Of a DNA stretch of 64,000 nt, positions 35,414-44,861 are shown one piece after another. This DNA is from Hoeflea_A sp039025395. Lineage in GTDB: Bacteria > Pseudomonadota > Alphaproteobacteria > Rhizobiales > Rhizobiaceae. Numbering within the stretch: the first letter of the stretch is position 1; every line of letters begins with the position of its first letter. The notes beneath the pieces are model-generated. The model did not search any database. It saw only the letters and a list, made by a program, of their open reading frames with translations, and was not told the origin of the DNA. The stretch covers positions 15,989-79,988 of the forward strand of contig JBCCOK010000018.1 in NCBI GenBank assembly GCA_039025395.1. Reading direction: 5' to 3'. The position numbers and the translations under genes are program-made.

Positions 35414-36903
35414 GCTTCGTATTCAGCGCGGACCAGCGCATCAAGCAGCCTGACGCCAAATCCCGATCCCCACGAGCGGTTGATCTCGGTTTGCGACGCA
35501 CCCATTGCCGTACCAGCGATATCGAGATGGGCCCAGGGCGTATCTTCGACGAAGCGCTGCAGGAACTGTGCGGCCGTAATCGAACCCGCCCAACGGCCGC
35601 CGACGTTCTTCATGTCGGCGATCTTGGAATCGATCATTTTGTCATACTGGGGACCAAGCGGCATGCGCCAGACCTGTTCGCCGGTGAGTTCGCCGGCCGC
35701 GGAAAGCTTCTCACTGAGTTCGTCATTGTTGGAAAAGAGACCTGCGTGATGGTTGCCAAGCGCAACAATGATTGCCCCGGTCAGCGTCGCCAGATTGATC
35801 ATGAACTGGGGCTGGAACCGGTCGCGGCAATACCAAAGCGCATCGCACAGCACGAGCCGTCCCTCGGCGTCGGTATTGATGACCTCAATCGTCTGTCCGG
35901 ACATCGATGTAACGACATCTCCCGGGCGCTGCGCATTGCCATCCGGCATGTTTTCAACGAGACCCAGAATTCCGACGACATTTGCCTTTGCCTTTCGCGC
36001 CGCAAGGGTATGCATAAGGCCCAGCACGGCGGCAGCGCCACCCATGTCGCCCTTCATGTCCTCCATGCCGGCTCCGGGTTTGAGCGAGATTCCACCGGTG
36101 TCAAAGACAACGCCCTTGCCGATAAACGCAATGGGCTTTTGTTTCTGCTTGCCGCCCTTCCACTGCATGATTGCGAGCCTTGGCGGACGTACGGAACCCT
36201 GAGCCACTCCCAAAAAAGCGCCCATCCCCAGTTTCTTCATTTCCTTTTCTGTCAGGATCTCCACCTCAACGCCCTGTTTCTCCAAGGCTTTTGCCTTGGC
36301 GGCGAATTCGACAGGCCCAAGTACATTGGCTGGCTCGTTCACACAGTCTCGCGCCAGGACAACACCATCGGCGACCGCTTGAGCGGCCGAAAACACACGC
36401 TTTGCAGCCGTTGCATGCCGGCTCACAAGTAAAACCGAGACGCTTTTCTTATGCTCCTTGTCGTCGCCGTTCTTCTTCTTTGTCTTGTAAACATCAAAAC
36501 TGTAGCTTCTCAGCAGCATTCCGAGCGCAATGTTGGCAACATCTTCCGGCGTCATCTCAACGCCCTCAACATCCACAAACACGGCCACTTTTGTCGATTT
36601 CTTGATCTGTCCGCAGATTGCGCCGCCAATTCTCAACCAATCTCTACTTTTCAGATCGTCCGGATCACCAACACCTAAGATACCGATACGCTCCGCCGTG
36701 CTGCCTTCGGGCACGAGCACGTCAAGGGCTGAGAGCATCTTTCCATTATAGTCCGCAACATTCATGGCGCGTTCACCGGTGCCTTCCGGGTCAACATCCG
36801 GACTTTGTTCGGACAGTTGCCCGCCCTTGCGCGCCAGAAGCACGGCGAGACCGCCTTTTGCTTTCGACGCACCGGCAAAGGAAATTTTCAAATTCTGCGA
36901 CAT
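35410..36903 (-). CDS. pepA: Leucyl aminopeptidase
   Basis: 497-residue M17 metallopeptidase that removes N-terminal residues from peptides, and in E. coli also binds DNA. Catalytic region: FIGKGVVFDTGGISLKPGAG with metal ligands, MEDMKGDMGGAAAVLG, and NTDAEGRLVLCDAL (about residues 255-350), with the bridging lysine and arginine in place. The start MSQNLKISF (36903) is the family start. It overlaps holC downstream. A segment KKKNGDDKEHKKSV (about 150) is a lysine-rich insertion loop compared with most members. Confidence 0.95.
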   Translation of the reverse strand: MSQNLKISFAGASKAKGGLAVLLARKGGQLSEQSPDVDPEGTGERAMNVADYNGKMLSALDVLVPEGSTAERIGILGVGDPDDLKSRDWLRIGGAICGQIKKSTKVAVFVDVEGVEMTPEDVANIALGMLLRSYSFDVYKTKKKNGDDKEHKKSVSVLLVSRHATAAKRVFSAAQAVADGVVLARDCVNEPANVLGPVEFAAKAKALEKQGVEVEILTEKEMKKLGMGAFLGVAQGSVRPPRLAIMQWKGGKQKQKPIAFIGKGVVFDTGGISLKPGAGMEDMKGDMGGAAAVLGLMHTLAARKAKANVVGILGLVENMPDGNAQRPGDVVTSMSGQTIEVINTDAEGRLVLCDALWYCRDRFQPQFMINLATLTGAIIVALGNHHAGLFSNNDELSEKLSAAGELTGEQVWRMPLGPQYDKMIDSKIADMKNVGGRWAGSITAAQFLQRFVEDTPWAHLDIAGTAMGASQTEINRSWGSGFGVRLLDALVRAEYEA

Positions 36904-37227
36904 GGATGCTCCCAATGGTGGATTTATGCCCGTTGGCAAGGCTTTGCTGCGGGCCGTCGAAGGTCAATCGCACATGTTGGCGTTTTCCGGCGCAATAACA
37001 AGGCATAAATTGTCCGTCTCAGGCAAGCCGACGGAGGATGTCGCCACAGGGGCTGTGTATCAAAGCGCGCCATCAAGCATGAATTCATACTACCGCAGGC
37101 ATGGCGGTCCGTTTAAAGAAATGTTTACTATGCCTTTTCTTGCAATCTCGGATATAAGAAAGGGTCATTATGACATCGATCGTCGGGGCCTGCTGACGTG
37201 TCGTTCTTGAGCCGAGTGCCGAACCGA
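36904..37227. other. Divergent intergenic region between pepA and lptF
   Basis: No credible gene; the rightward open frame that crosses it begins inside pepA and has no ribosome site. It must hold both divergent promoters. On the plus strand a TATAAG at about 37153-37158 lies 70 bases before the lptF start, but I see no well-placed -35 match. No strong hairpins. Confidence 0.35.
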
Positions 37228-38439
37228 ATGAAGCAAATCGAGCGCTATATTTTTCGCCGGGTGCTGGTGCTTTCTGTCGGAACGCTGGCGGCGACCACTG
37301 CCATTGCCATGACGACACAAGTTCTGCTGCGTATCGACCTACTCAGTTCGACCGGCCAGTCGTTGCTAACGATCCTCGAACTGGCCGTGCTTCTTATCCC
37401 TGCGATGATGATTATCGTTATGCCTTTTGCGTTGATCATAGGCGCAGCGCAAACATTGACCACCATGAATACCGACTCGGAACTGGCAGTGATCGAGGCG
37501 TCAGGCGGTTCACGACAACTGGTTACACGGCCGATTTTGCTGATCGCGACCCTGATGTCGCTGTTTTGCCTCGTCGGTTCCACTCTCGTCGAGCCGTGGT
37601 CGAACCGCCATATCAGGCAACTCATCGATCAGGCTTCTGCGGACTTATTCTCTGCAGCGGTACAGTCGGGCAGCTTTCACCAGATCGACGACAATCTTTA
37701 CGTCAGTGTGGCGGAGAAGTATCCGGGAGGCCGGCTCGGAGGCATATTTCTTTCAGACGGCCGCGACGACGAAGTCAAAATTGAGTATTTCTCAAAATAT
37801 GGGGAGTTCGCGGAGATTGACGGCAGAGACCTGTTGTTCATGTCCGGAGGGGAGATACACAGGAAGGAAAAAAGCAGCGGCGATATCTCAATCATCCAGT
37901 TTGCAGACTACGCGCTGGACTTAAGCCTTATTGGCGGCGGCGGCGTGGGAACCGGCGTTTACCGGGCGAAGGAACAAACGACCGCATTCCTCCTCAACCC
38001 GGATCCGGAAGACGTTGGCTACCGCATAGCGCCTCAAGATTATCCGCGTGAACTCAATCAACGCCTGTCCGACTGGTTGTACCCGGTCTTGTTCGCCCTC
38101 ATCGCCATCTACTTCATGGGCCGCGCCCATTCCAATCGGAATGAACAGGTTTTGAGCGTGCTTACTGCCGCCTCGACTGCGTTTGCCCTGCGCGGCTTCG
38201 GTTTTTACGCGGTTGACCAGTCTTCAACGAGTTTTGTGTTTGGCGTGCTCTGTTATCTGGTCCCGCTTTTCTTCATTGTGTTATTCGCTGTTCTGATCGC
38301 AACGCAATGGACCTTCCGCGCGCCAAAAACGCTGGTAGAATTCAGCGCACGTATGATGAGCGGAGATGATTCGCTTGTTTCCGTTACCCGGCAGTGGTTT
38401 GAAGGCATCGTGAGAACTGGCCGAAAGGGCGCACAGTGA
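37228..38439 (+). CDS. lptF: LPS export permease LptF
   Basis: 403-residue inner-membrane subunit (YjgP/YjgQ family) of the LptB2FG machine that extracts lipopolysaccharide for transport to the outer membrane. Start MKQIERYIFRRVLVLSVGTLA fits LptF. Hydrophobic segments lie near residues 15-35, 55-80, 100-120 and three to four more after about 280, with the periplasmic jellyroll between (GGRLGGIFLSDGRDDE, about residue 170). A GTG ten codons earlier (37198) is a possible alternative start. lptG overlaps its end by four bases. LptB and LptC are not in the window. Confidence 0.94.
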   Translation: MKQIERYIFRRVLVLSVGTLAATTAIAMTTQVLLRIDLLSSTGQSLLTILELAVLLIPAMMIIVMPFALIIGAAQTLTTMNTDSELAVIEASGGSRQLVTRPILLIATLMSLFCLVGSTLVEPWSNRHIRQLIDQASADLFSAAVQSGSFHQIDDNLYVSVAEKYPGGRLGGIFLSDGRDDEVKIEYFSKYGEFAEIDGRDLLFMSGGEIHRKEKSSGDISIIQFADYALDLSLIGGGGVGTGVYRAKEQTTAFLLNPDPEDVGYRIAPQDYPRELNQRLSDWLYPVLFALIAIYFMGRAHSNRNEQVLSVLTAASTAFALRGFGFYAVDQSSTSFVFGVLCYLVPLFFIVLFAVLIATQWTFRAPKTLVEFSARMMSGDDSLVSVTRQWFEGIVRTGRKGAQ

Positions 38440-39524
38440 TAGGTGTTACGCTGTGGCAGTACCTGTTCAGACGTTATGTGGTGATCACTTGCTGGTTCAT
38501 CATTGGCATTCTTGTCATCATCTACATGATTGATTTTACTGAGTTTGCCGGCCGCGCTTCCGGCCTGCCGGGATACACACTCGGATTGGGTGCTCTGTTG
38601 TCCATCATGCGTCTGCCCAGCATTCTGCTGCAAACGATGCCCTTTATCATCCTATTCGCATCGATATCTGCGCTTCTGGTTCTCAACAGAAAATATGAGC
38701 TGGTCATCGCGCGTTCGGCAGGGATATCAGCATGGCAGTTTTTGTTGCCCATGTGCGCCGCAAGCCTTCTCATCGGCTTGCTTATGATTATGTTGGTCAA
38801 CCCGCTTTCCTCTGTTGCGCTCGCGAAAGTTCAGGAGCTGGAGTTCAGTATCGGGATGCAGGGCGGAACAATCGGCACATTCGAACGCCCCCCTTGGATG
38901 CGCGAGCGCACTGGAGAGCGCGTCACGATGATCGGTGCAGAGCGTGTTGCCCGTGGCGGTTCATTGCTCGGCGATGCCACCTTCGTCAGGTTCGACGAAA
39001 ATGGCACTATATTTGAGCGAATCGATGCCGCTACTGCGACTTTGGGCGACGGACAGTGGTTGCTTAACGACGCCGTTAGAACCGTGCCTGGAGCGACGTC
39101 GGAGAATGTCGCCACGTTAACAATCAATACCAATTTGCGACCCGATCTTGTCGAAGAATCACTAGCTCCGCCTGAATCCATATCGTTTTTTCAGTTGCCG
39201 AGAAAAATTAAAGTCGCCAGAACTGTCGGCCTCGGCGCCAATGCTTTCGCTATGCAGTATCAGTCTTTGTTGGCACTTCCTTTTTTACTTGTAGCAATGA
39301 CACTTATTGCTGCCACTGTGTCGCTAAAATTTGTTCGGTCCGGGCAATCGGGAACGGTTATTTTGGCTGGAATATTGGCCGGCTTTCTGCTTTATGTCGT
39401 TACAGTCCTGGCGAGGTCTTTCGGGGCCGTTGGCGCTGTGCCGCCGCTGACTGCGGCATGGCTTCCGGTCATCGTGGCATTTGCGCTCGGGATTACGGTG
39501 CTTCTCCACAGGGAGGATGGGTAG
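38436..39524 (+). CDS. lptG: LPS export permease LptG
   Basis: 362-residue partner of LptF. The GTG start overlaps the lptF stop (GTGA). MIGVTLWQYLFRRYVVITCW opens the first membrane helix; MPFIILFASISALLVLNRKYEL with the coupling region is near residue 70-95, where LptG contacts the LptB ATPase; a periplasmic beta-rich domain spans about 130-260; and three helices end the protein. lptD follows with a one-base overlap, so LPS export and assembly are translated as a coupled set. Confidence 0.94.
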   Translation: MIGVTLWQYLFRRYVVITCWFIIGILVIIYMIDFTEFAGRASGLPGYTLGLGALLSIMRLPSILLQTMPFIILFASISALLVLNRKYELVIARSAGISAWQFLLPMCAASLLIGLLMIMLVNPLSSVALAKVQELEFSIGMQGGTIGTFERPPWMRERTGERVTMIGAERVARGGSLLGDATFVRFDENGTIFERIDAATATLGDGQWLLNDAVRTVPGATSENVATLTINTNLRPDLVEESLAPPESISFFQLPRKIKVARTVGLGANAFAMQYQSLLALPFLLVAMTLIAATVSLKFVRSGQSGTVILAGILAGFLLYVVTVLARSFGAVGAVPPLTAAWLPVIVAFALGITVLLHREDG

Positions 39525-41845
39525 TGAGTTTGGCGGAAAGCGGCGAAAAATCGACGTTGCATTTCGCAAATTTGATCGCGATTGCGGCTTTAATTGTTGT
39601 CGCTTTCGCAACCGTACCTGTTGTTCATGCACAGGTTGCGGACAATGGCGGTTTGGACTTCGATGCATCACCTGATGCGCGTCTGCTGCTGACCGCCAAT
39701 CAACTTACCTTCAACAGGGATACGGGCGTCGTCATCGCTGTCGGCGCGGTACAAGTCGATTATGACGGCTTCAAGCTGGTGGCGCGGCAGCTTGAATACA
39801 ATCAGCGCACCGGACGATTGAAAGCATTCGGTGATATCGAACTGGTGGAACCCGACGGAAATCGGATCTATGCGCAAGAACTCGACGTGACGGACGATTT
39901 TGGCGATGGCTTCATCAATGCCCTGAGAATCGAAAGGCCCGACAACTCGCGGATTGTGGCCGACAGCGCTCAGCGGCTCGACGGCGAGCGCACGACCCTG
40001 AACAATGGCGTCTATACAGCTTGCGAAATCTGCGAGAAGGATCCGAGCAAGCCGCCTCTGTGGCAGATCAAGGCCCGTCGTGTAACCCAAAATGGCGTAA
40101 CGCGAACAATCCGTCTGGAAGGCGCGCAATTCGAATTTTTCGGGCGCCCCATAGCCTTTCTGCCGACGCTCACCGTGCCCGACCATACTGTTGATCGCAA
40201 AAGCGGCTTCCTGTTCCCGACGTTCGGGTTTGCGTCGGAATTGGGCGCCAAGGTCGGCATACCTTACTATTTTGCATTGAGCCCGCATTATGACCTGACG
40301 GTGACCGTCTCAGGGTACACTAGGCAGGGCTTCATGGCCGAGGCGGAGTTCAGACAGCGGTTTCGCAACGGTACCCACGTGCTGAAAATGGCGGGTATCC
40401 ATCAGGCCGATCCAGACGCATTCGACCCGGGTACAGTCGATGCTGGCGAGAGAAACCGCGGAATGATCGCTTCGAGGGGCGATTTTCGTATCAATCCCCG
40501 GTGGGTGTTCGGATGGGATATTTTTGCCCAGACAGATAGTAGTTTTTCGAATACCTACAGCATCGCCAGATACAGTGAAGTAACCCAAGTCTCGACAGCT
40601 TATCTCACCGGTCTGTCAGGGCGAAATTTCTTCGACTTGAGGGCGTTTTACTTCGATGTGCAATCGACCATCATTGGCGATATCGCAGAAGAGCAACAAC
40701 CGATCGTTCATCCGTCTCTTGATTATTCCTATACCTTTGAGCAGCCGGTCGGCGGCGGCGAGTTGAATTTCAGCGCCAACATACTCAGCCTCACAAGACG
40801 TGAAGCCGAAAATGATCTGGCAAACGGCCGCTTTCCTGGCGTAGAAGGCACAAATACGCGCCTGACGACGGAATTGGTCTGGCAGCGGACAGTCATTACA
40901 GACTCCGGCCTTTTGCTCACTCCAATTGCAGCGGCACGCGGCGATGTAAACTATCTGGATGTCGACGCTCCGGCCGCCTATGCAGGGCCATTTACCAGCG
41001 ATACGACACCGGTGCGGGGACTGGCAACTGCCGGTGTAGAAGCGCGCTATCCAGTACAGATCAGGACGTCGCAAGCATCTCACATTTTCGAACCGATTGC
41101 GCAGGTCTTTGTGCGCAACGACGAACAGCTTGCCGGTGGCTTGCCGAATGAGGATGCGCAGAGTTTCATATTCGACACCAGCAACCTCTTCGAACGCGAC
41201 AAATTTTCCGGCTACGACAGGATGGAGGGCGGCACTCGGGCGAATGTCGGCATCCGCTATACCGGCACCTTCCAAAATGGCGTTTCTCTGCGGGGTGTCT
41301 TCGGACAATCCTATCAGTTGGCGGGGTTGAACTCCTTCTCGACCGATGATTTGGTGAATGTCGGGTCCGAATCGGGTCTTGAAAACAGCCGGTCAGACTA
41401 TGTTGGCAGTGTCGGCGTGGATCTGCCGAACGGATTTTCGATGACCTTGGAGGGTCGGTTCAGCGAGGAGAGTTTTGCCGTAGAACGGTCTGACCTTGGT
41501 TTGATATATACAAGTGAACGGTTCAGCACGAGCTTGGCTCACACTACAGTGGAGCCCCAGCCGGGCTATGGTTCATCCTCCAGACGCAATGAACTCAAGG
41601 GATCGGCTTCAGTGCGCGTCGCCGAGTATTGGAGCGCATTCGGTTCGATCAGCTACGACATTGAAGACGATTTCATAGCCGATAACACCATTGGGTTCAG
41701 CTATGATGACGAGTGTTTTGTTTTCACTCTAGCCTATTCCCAGCAACGCGATGTCAATCAGGCTGTCGATTGGAGCTTAGGCGCCAGGATAAGCCTGCGG
41801 ACACTCGGCGATATCAGAATCGGGACCGGCGATTTCGATGATTAG
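39524..41845 (+). CDS. lptD: LPS-assembly protein LptD
   Basis: 773-residue outer-membrane barrel that, with LptE, inserts LPS in the outer leaflet. The GTG start shares its first base with the lptG stop and has GGGAGG nine bases upstream; this gives a signal peptide ending VPVVHAQ near residue 40. A short LptA-like N-terminal domain (LTANQLTFNRDTGVVIAVGA, about 60-80) precedes FLPTLTVPDHTVDRKSGFLF, a conserved LptD segment (about 205), and then a long beta-strand-rich barrel. CEICEKDPSKPP carries the cysteine pair expected for disulfide maturation. The final segment is the usual aromatic-poor barrel end of alphaproteobacteria. Confidence 0.94.
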   Translation: MSLAESGEKSTLHFANLIAIAALIVVAFATVPVVHAQVADNGGLDFDASPDARLLLTANQLTFNRDTGVVIAVGAVQVDYDGFKLVARQLEYNQRTGRLKAFGDIELVEPDGNRIYAQELDVTDDFGDGFINALRIERPDNSRIVADSAQRLDGERTTLNNGVYTACEICEKDPSKPPLWQIKARRVTQNGVTRTIRLEGAQFEFFGRPIAFLPTLTVPDHTVDRKSGFLFPTFGFASELGAKVGIPYYFALSPHYDLTVTVSGYTRQGFMAEAEFRQRFRNGTHVLKMAGIHQADPDAFDPGTVDAGERNRGMIASRGDFRINPRWVFGWDIFAQTDSSFSNTYSIARYSEVTQVSTAYLTGLSGRNFFDLRAFYFDVQSTIIGDIAEEQQPIVHPSLDYSYTFEQPVGGGELNFSANILSLTRREAENDLANGRFPGVEGTNTRLTTELVWQRTVITDSGLLLTPIAAARGDVNYLDVDAPAAYAGPFTSDTTPVRGLATAGVEARYPVQIRTSQASHIFEPIAQVFVRNDEQLAGGLPNEDAQSFIFDTSNLFERDKFSGYDRMEGGTRANVGIRYTGTFQNGVSLRGVFGQSYQLAGLNSFSTDDLVNVGSESGLENSRSDYVGSVGVDLPNGFSMTLEGRFSEESFAVERSDLGLIYTSERFSTSLAHTTVEPQPGYGSSSRRNELKGSASVRVAEYWSAFGSISYDIEDDFIADNTIGFSYDDECFVFTLAYSQQRDVNQAVDWSLGARISLRTLGDIRIGTGDFDD

Positions 41846-41887
41846 TGAGCGCTAGGCACTGATTCAAAAGCTATGGCCAACATTTGA

Positions 41888-41942
41888 TCGTCGAAACAAA
41901 AAAAGAGCCATCTTTTCGACGAATTAACGGTAGGACCTACCG
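41888..41942. repeat. Two inverted repeats in the lptD-surA gap
   Basis: TCGTCGAAA (41888-41896) faces TTTCGACGA (41914-41922) across 17 bases, and CGGTAGG-A-CCTACCG forms a tight palindrome at 41928-41942. No T-run follows either, so they are not plain terminators. They may be mRNA structures between the two genes or protein-binding sites. Confidence 0.4.
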
Positions 41943-41989
41943 CAACCGCGATTTGAAAGAGCACAGGCTTAGATGTAAGGAACAAGGAC

Positions 41990-42943
41990 ATGAAAAGCGA
42001 TTATGCAAAGTCCCGGATCCCGATGTTTGAGAGACTGATTTTTTCGCTGATACTTGCCATTGCAACTGCGTGGATCAGTATCAGCCCTTCGCCAGCATAT
42101 GCCACAAGGATCGCCATTGTGGTCAACGGAGATGCGATCACGACGCTCGACGTAAAGCGGCGTACAAATCTGCTTCGCCTGCAGCGTGAGGGCGGGGATC
42201 TCAAAAAGAAGGCACAGGAGCAGCTGGTCGAAGAAGCCATTAAAATGGATGAAGTGGCCCGTTTGCGTGCAACCGTCTCGGACCAGCGGGTCGATCAGTC
42301 CTTCGAGCGGTTTGCCAGTTCAAACCGGATGTCATCAGCCCAGATGGCGCGGGTGTTGAATGAGGCCGGCGTCAGCGCGGATCATTTCAAGGAGTTCATC
42401 CGTGTGCAGATGTCATGGCCGCGCGTTGTCCAGGCGCGTTACAATTCCGGCGGGCGCATGAGTACCGAGGATCTCGTTGCTAAGATGTTAGAGCGCGGTG
42501 GCGAAAAACCTTCGACTACGGAATATATCTTGCAGCAGATCATATTCGTTGTTCCTCAATCGCGGAGAAACGCGATTCTCAACAGCCGCAAGAGAGAAGC
42601 CGAATCCTTCCGGCAGAGGTTTGTCGGCTGTCAAGGTTCGCGTGAGTTTGCCAAGGGTCTGACGGACGTCTCCGTGCGCGACTTGGGACGCGTCATGCGC
42701 CCCGCACTTCCGCCTGATTGGAAGGAATATGTAGAAGGCACTGACGAAGGCAAGACCACCAGGACGCGTGTGACAGATCGTGGCGTCGAATTTATCGCCG
42801 TTTGTTCGGCCAAGGAGGTCTCTGATGACCTGGCTGCAGAAATGGTGTTTCGTTCAGAAGCCACCGAGTCAGGCGGCAATGACGAAAACAGTGAGAAGTA
42901 CCTGAAAGAGCTGCGGGAGCGGGCACGGGTCATTTATAAATGA
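41990..42943 (+). CDS. SurA-like periplasmic chaperone / peptidyl-prolyl isomerase
   Basis: 317-residue exported protein placed right after lptD, the position of surA in many proteobacteria, where SurA helps fold LptD and other barrels. Signal peptide ends near SPSPAYA (about residue 37). The SurA N-terminal chaperone domain is recognisable: IAIVVNGDAITTLDVKRRTN and LVEEAIKMDEVARL (about 40-100), with helices to about 165. The parvulin domain is weak: TEYILQQIIFVVP begins it, but the conserved parvulin core is not evident, so isomerase activity is doubtful. AAGGA sites precede ATG 41990. A second start at residue 12 is possible. Confidence 0.82.
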   Translation: MKSDYAKSRIPMFERLIFSLILAIATAWISISPSPAYATRIAIVVNGDAITTLDVKRRTNLLRLQREGGDLKKKAQEQLVEEAIKMDEVARLRATVSDQRVDQSFERFASSNRMSSAQMARVLNEAGVSADHFKEFIRVQMSWPRVVQARYNSGGRMSTEDLVAKMLERGGEKPSTTEYILQQIIFVVPQSRRNAILNSRKREAESFRQRFVGCQGSREFAKGLTDVSVRDLGRVMRPALPPDWKEYVEGTDEGKTTRTRVTDRGVEFIAVCSAKEVSDDLAAEMVFRSEATESGGNDENSEKYLKELRERARVIYK

Positions 42944-42962
42944 CCCGCTCGCGGGCGCGGCC

Positions 42963-44012
42963 ATGAGCACGCGTCGCACCAAAGGCCGACCGATCGCCCT
43001 GACAATGGGAGAGCCCGCTGGCATTGGACCCGACATCACGCTGGCGCTTTGGCAGAGGCGGGATGCGCTTTCGCTGCCTCCTTTTTTTCTGATCGCATGC
43101 CCGGCAGCGCTCTCGGAGCGGGCCCGATTGCTCGGCATAGATATATCCATTGTTGAAAGAGATCCTTCGAGCGCTTCTCCTGAAGCTGAGAATGCCCTAA
43201 GCGTCCTGCCGCTTCGAAAACCGGTATCATGTCCGGCAGGACATCCGAAAGAAGAAAATGCCGGAGCCGTTATTGAGTCCATCGAGACAGCAGTCGCGCT
43301 GACAATGGACGGAACGGCCGCGGCCGTTGTCACCAATCCGATCTCAAAATCACAGCTTTACAACGCCGGCTTCTCCTTTCCTGGGCACACCGAGTTTCTC
43401 GCGGAATTGGCGCACAGGCATGACGGCAAAACCCATCGGCCAGTCATGATGCTCGCGGGGCCGGAACTGCGCGTCGTGCCAGTCACGATTCATATTCCGT
43501 TGAGGGCTGTGCCCGAGGTGCTGTCGACCAACCTGATTGTTGAGACCGCGAAGATTGTGGCAAACGATATGATCGAAAGGTTCGGAATAGGCAGACCGCG
43601 TCTGGCTGTCTCGGGACTGAATCCGCACGCAGGCGAAGCCGGATCGCTGGGCGGCGAAGACGCTGCGATCATCGCGCCCGCGGTCGACATCCTGAAAATG
43701 CATGGGCTTGATGTCGTGGGTCCGCTTCCCGCTGATACCATGTTCCACGACAGTGCTCGAAGCCGCTACGACGCCGCCATCTGCATGTATCACGACCAGG
43801 CGCTGATTCCCGCCAAGACGTTGGGCTTCGACGAAGCGGTGAATACCACGCTCGGCCTGCCCTTTATCCGCACATCGCCAGATCATGGAACCGCATTCGA
43901 TATTGCCGGAACCGGTAAAGCCCGCCCGGACAGCCTCGCGGCCGCGCTGCGCCTGGCTTTTGAACTCGCTCAAAACACCGGCGCCGGAAAAGCCCCCGAT
44001 GCCGGCAATTGA
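42963..44012 (+). CDS. pdxA: 4-hydroxythreonine-4-phosphate dehydrogenase
   Basis: 349-residue NAD-dependent enzyme of vitamin B6 synthesis. Landmarks: IALTMGEPAGIGPDITLALW at the start (about residue 10), TNPISKSQLYNAGFSFPGHT (about 120-140) with substrate contacts, LSGLNPHAGEAGSLGGED-type segment (VSGLNPHAGE, about 217) and AICMYHDQALIPAKTLGFDE (about 275) with metal-binding histidine. The 3' end overlaps the rsmA start by 14 bases. The surA-pdxA-rsmA order is classical. Confidence 0.96.
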   Translation: MSTRRTKGRPIALTMGEPAGIGPDITLALWQRRDALSLPPFFLIACPAALSERARLLGIDISIVERDPSSASPEAENALSVLPLRKPVSCPAGHPKEENAGAVIESIETAVALTMDGTAAAVVTNPISKSQLYNAGFSFPGHTEFLAELAHRHDGKTHRPVMMLAGPELRVVPVTIHIPLRAVPEVLSTNLIVETAKIVANDMIERFGIGRPRLAVSGLNPHAGEAGSLGGEDAAIIAPAVDILKMHGLDVVGPLPADTMFHDSARSRYDAAICMYHDQALIPAKTLGFDEAVNTTLGLPFIRTSPDHGTAFDIAGTGKARPDSLAAALRLAFELAQNTGAGKAPDAGN

Positions 44013-44838
44013 TGACCTGCCGCCGCTTCGCGACGTAGTATCCCGCCACAAGCTGAACGCTGTAAAGTCGCTCGGTCAGAACTTTCTGATGGACCTCAAT
44101 CTGACCGAGAAAATCGCCAGATCGGCGGGCAATCTTGAGGGTCGGACGATTCTGGAAATCGGGCCGGGGCCGGGCGGATTGACCCGGGCGCTTCTTGCCA
44201 ATGGTGCGGCGAAAGTCATTGCGGTCGAACGCGATGAACGGTGCCTGCCGGCCTTGCGTGAAATTGAGGAGCACTATCCAGGTCGGTTAGACATTATCGA
44301 AGGCGATGCCCTGAAGGTTGAATTCGGACCGCTGGTGGAGGGCAGGAAGGCCAAGATTGTCGCCAACCTTCCCTACAATATCGGCACGGCGCTGCTGATC
44401 GGCTGGCTTCTGGCCGAACCGTGGCCGCCTTACTTCTCATCGTTAACCCTGATGTTTCAGAAAGAAGTTGCGAAGCGCATCGTCGCGCCGCCAGGATCCG
44501 GTGATTACGGCCGGCTGAGCATTCTTGGCGCCTGGAGAACCGAAGCGAAAATTGTCTTTGATGTTCCACCACAGGCATTCACGCCGCCGCCGAAAGTGAC
44601 CTCGTCCGTGGTCCACATGACACCGCGCGAAAAACCGCTACCTTGCTCGGCAGATGTCCTGTCTCAGGTCACACAGGCCGCGTTTGGCCAGCGGCGCAAG
44701 ATGTTGCGCCAAAGCCTGAAGCGTTTCGGCGGGGAAGCCCTTCTTGCCGACTGCGGGATCGATCCGAGCCGCCGCGCAGAGACGCTGACCATTGTAGAGT
44801 TCTGTCGCCTGGCGCAGCGCCTCGAACAGCTCAGATAG
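43999..44838 (+). CDS. rsmA: 16S rRNA (adenine1518/1519-N6)-dimethyltransferase
   Basis: 280-residue KsgA/RsmA methyltransferase that dimethylates two adjacent adenines near the 16S rRNA 3' end, a late small-subunit quality step. SAM motifs: KSLGQNFLMDLNLTEKI, ILEIGPGPGGLTRALL (about residue 50), VIAVERDERCLPAL and the catalytic NLPYNIGTALLIGWLL (about 120). The C-terminal helical domain has QRRKMLRQSL. ATG 43999 is chosen inside the end of pdxA; the longer frame has no family match. Convergent with gmk 23 bases away. Confidence 0.96.
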   Translation: MPAIDDLPPLRDVVSRHKLNAVKSLGQNFLMDLNLTEKIARSAGNLEGRTILEIGPGPGGLTRALLANGAAKVIAVERDERCLPALREIEEHYPGRLDIIEGDALKVEFGPLVEGRKAKIVANLPYNIGTALLIGWLLAEPWPPYFSSLTLMFQKEVAKRIVAPPGSGDYGRLSILGAWRTEAKIVFDVPPQAFTPPPKVTSSVVHMTPREKPLPCSADVLSQVTQAAFGQRRKMLRQSLKRFGGEALLADCGIDPSRRAETLTIVEFCRLAQRLEQLR

Positions 44839-44861
44839 CATTCACTGGGATCAAAAGAGGA

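Noticed and set aside
36764..37210. 148-residue plus-strand frame between pepA and lptF
   Set aside because: Begins inside pepA on the opposite strand, has no ribosome site and no recognisable sequence.
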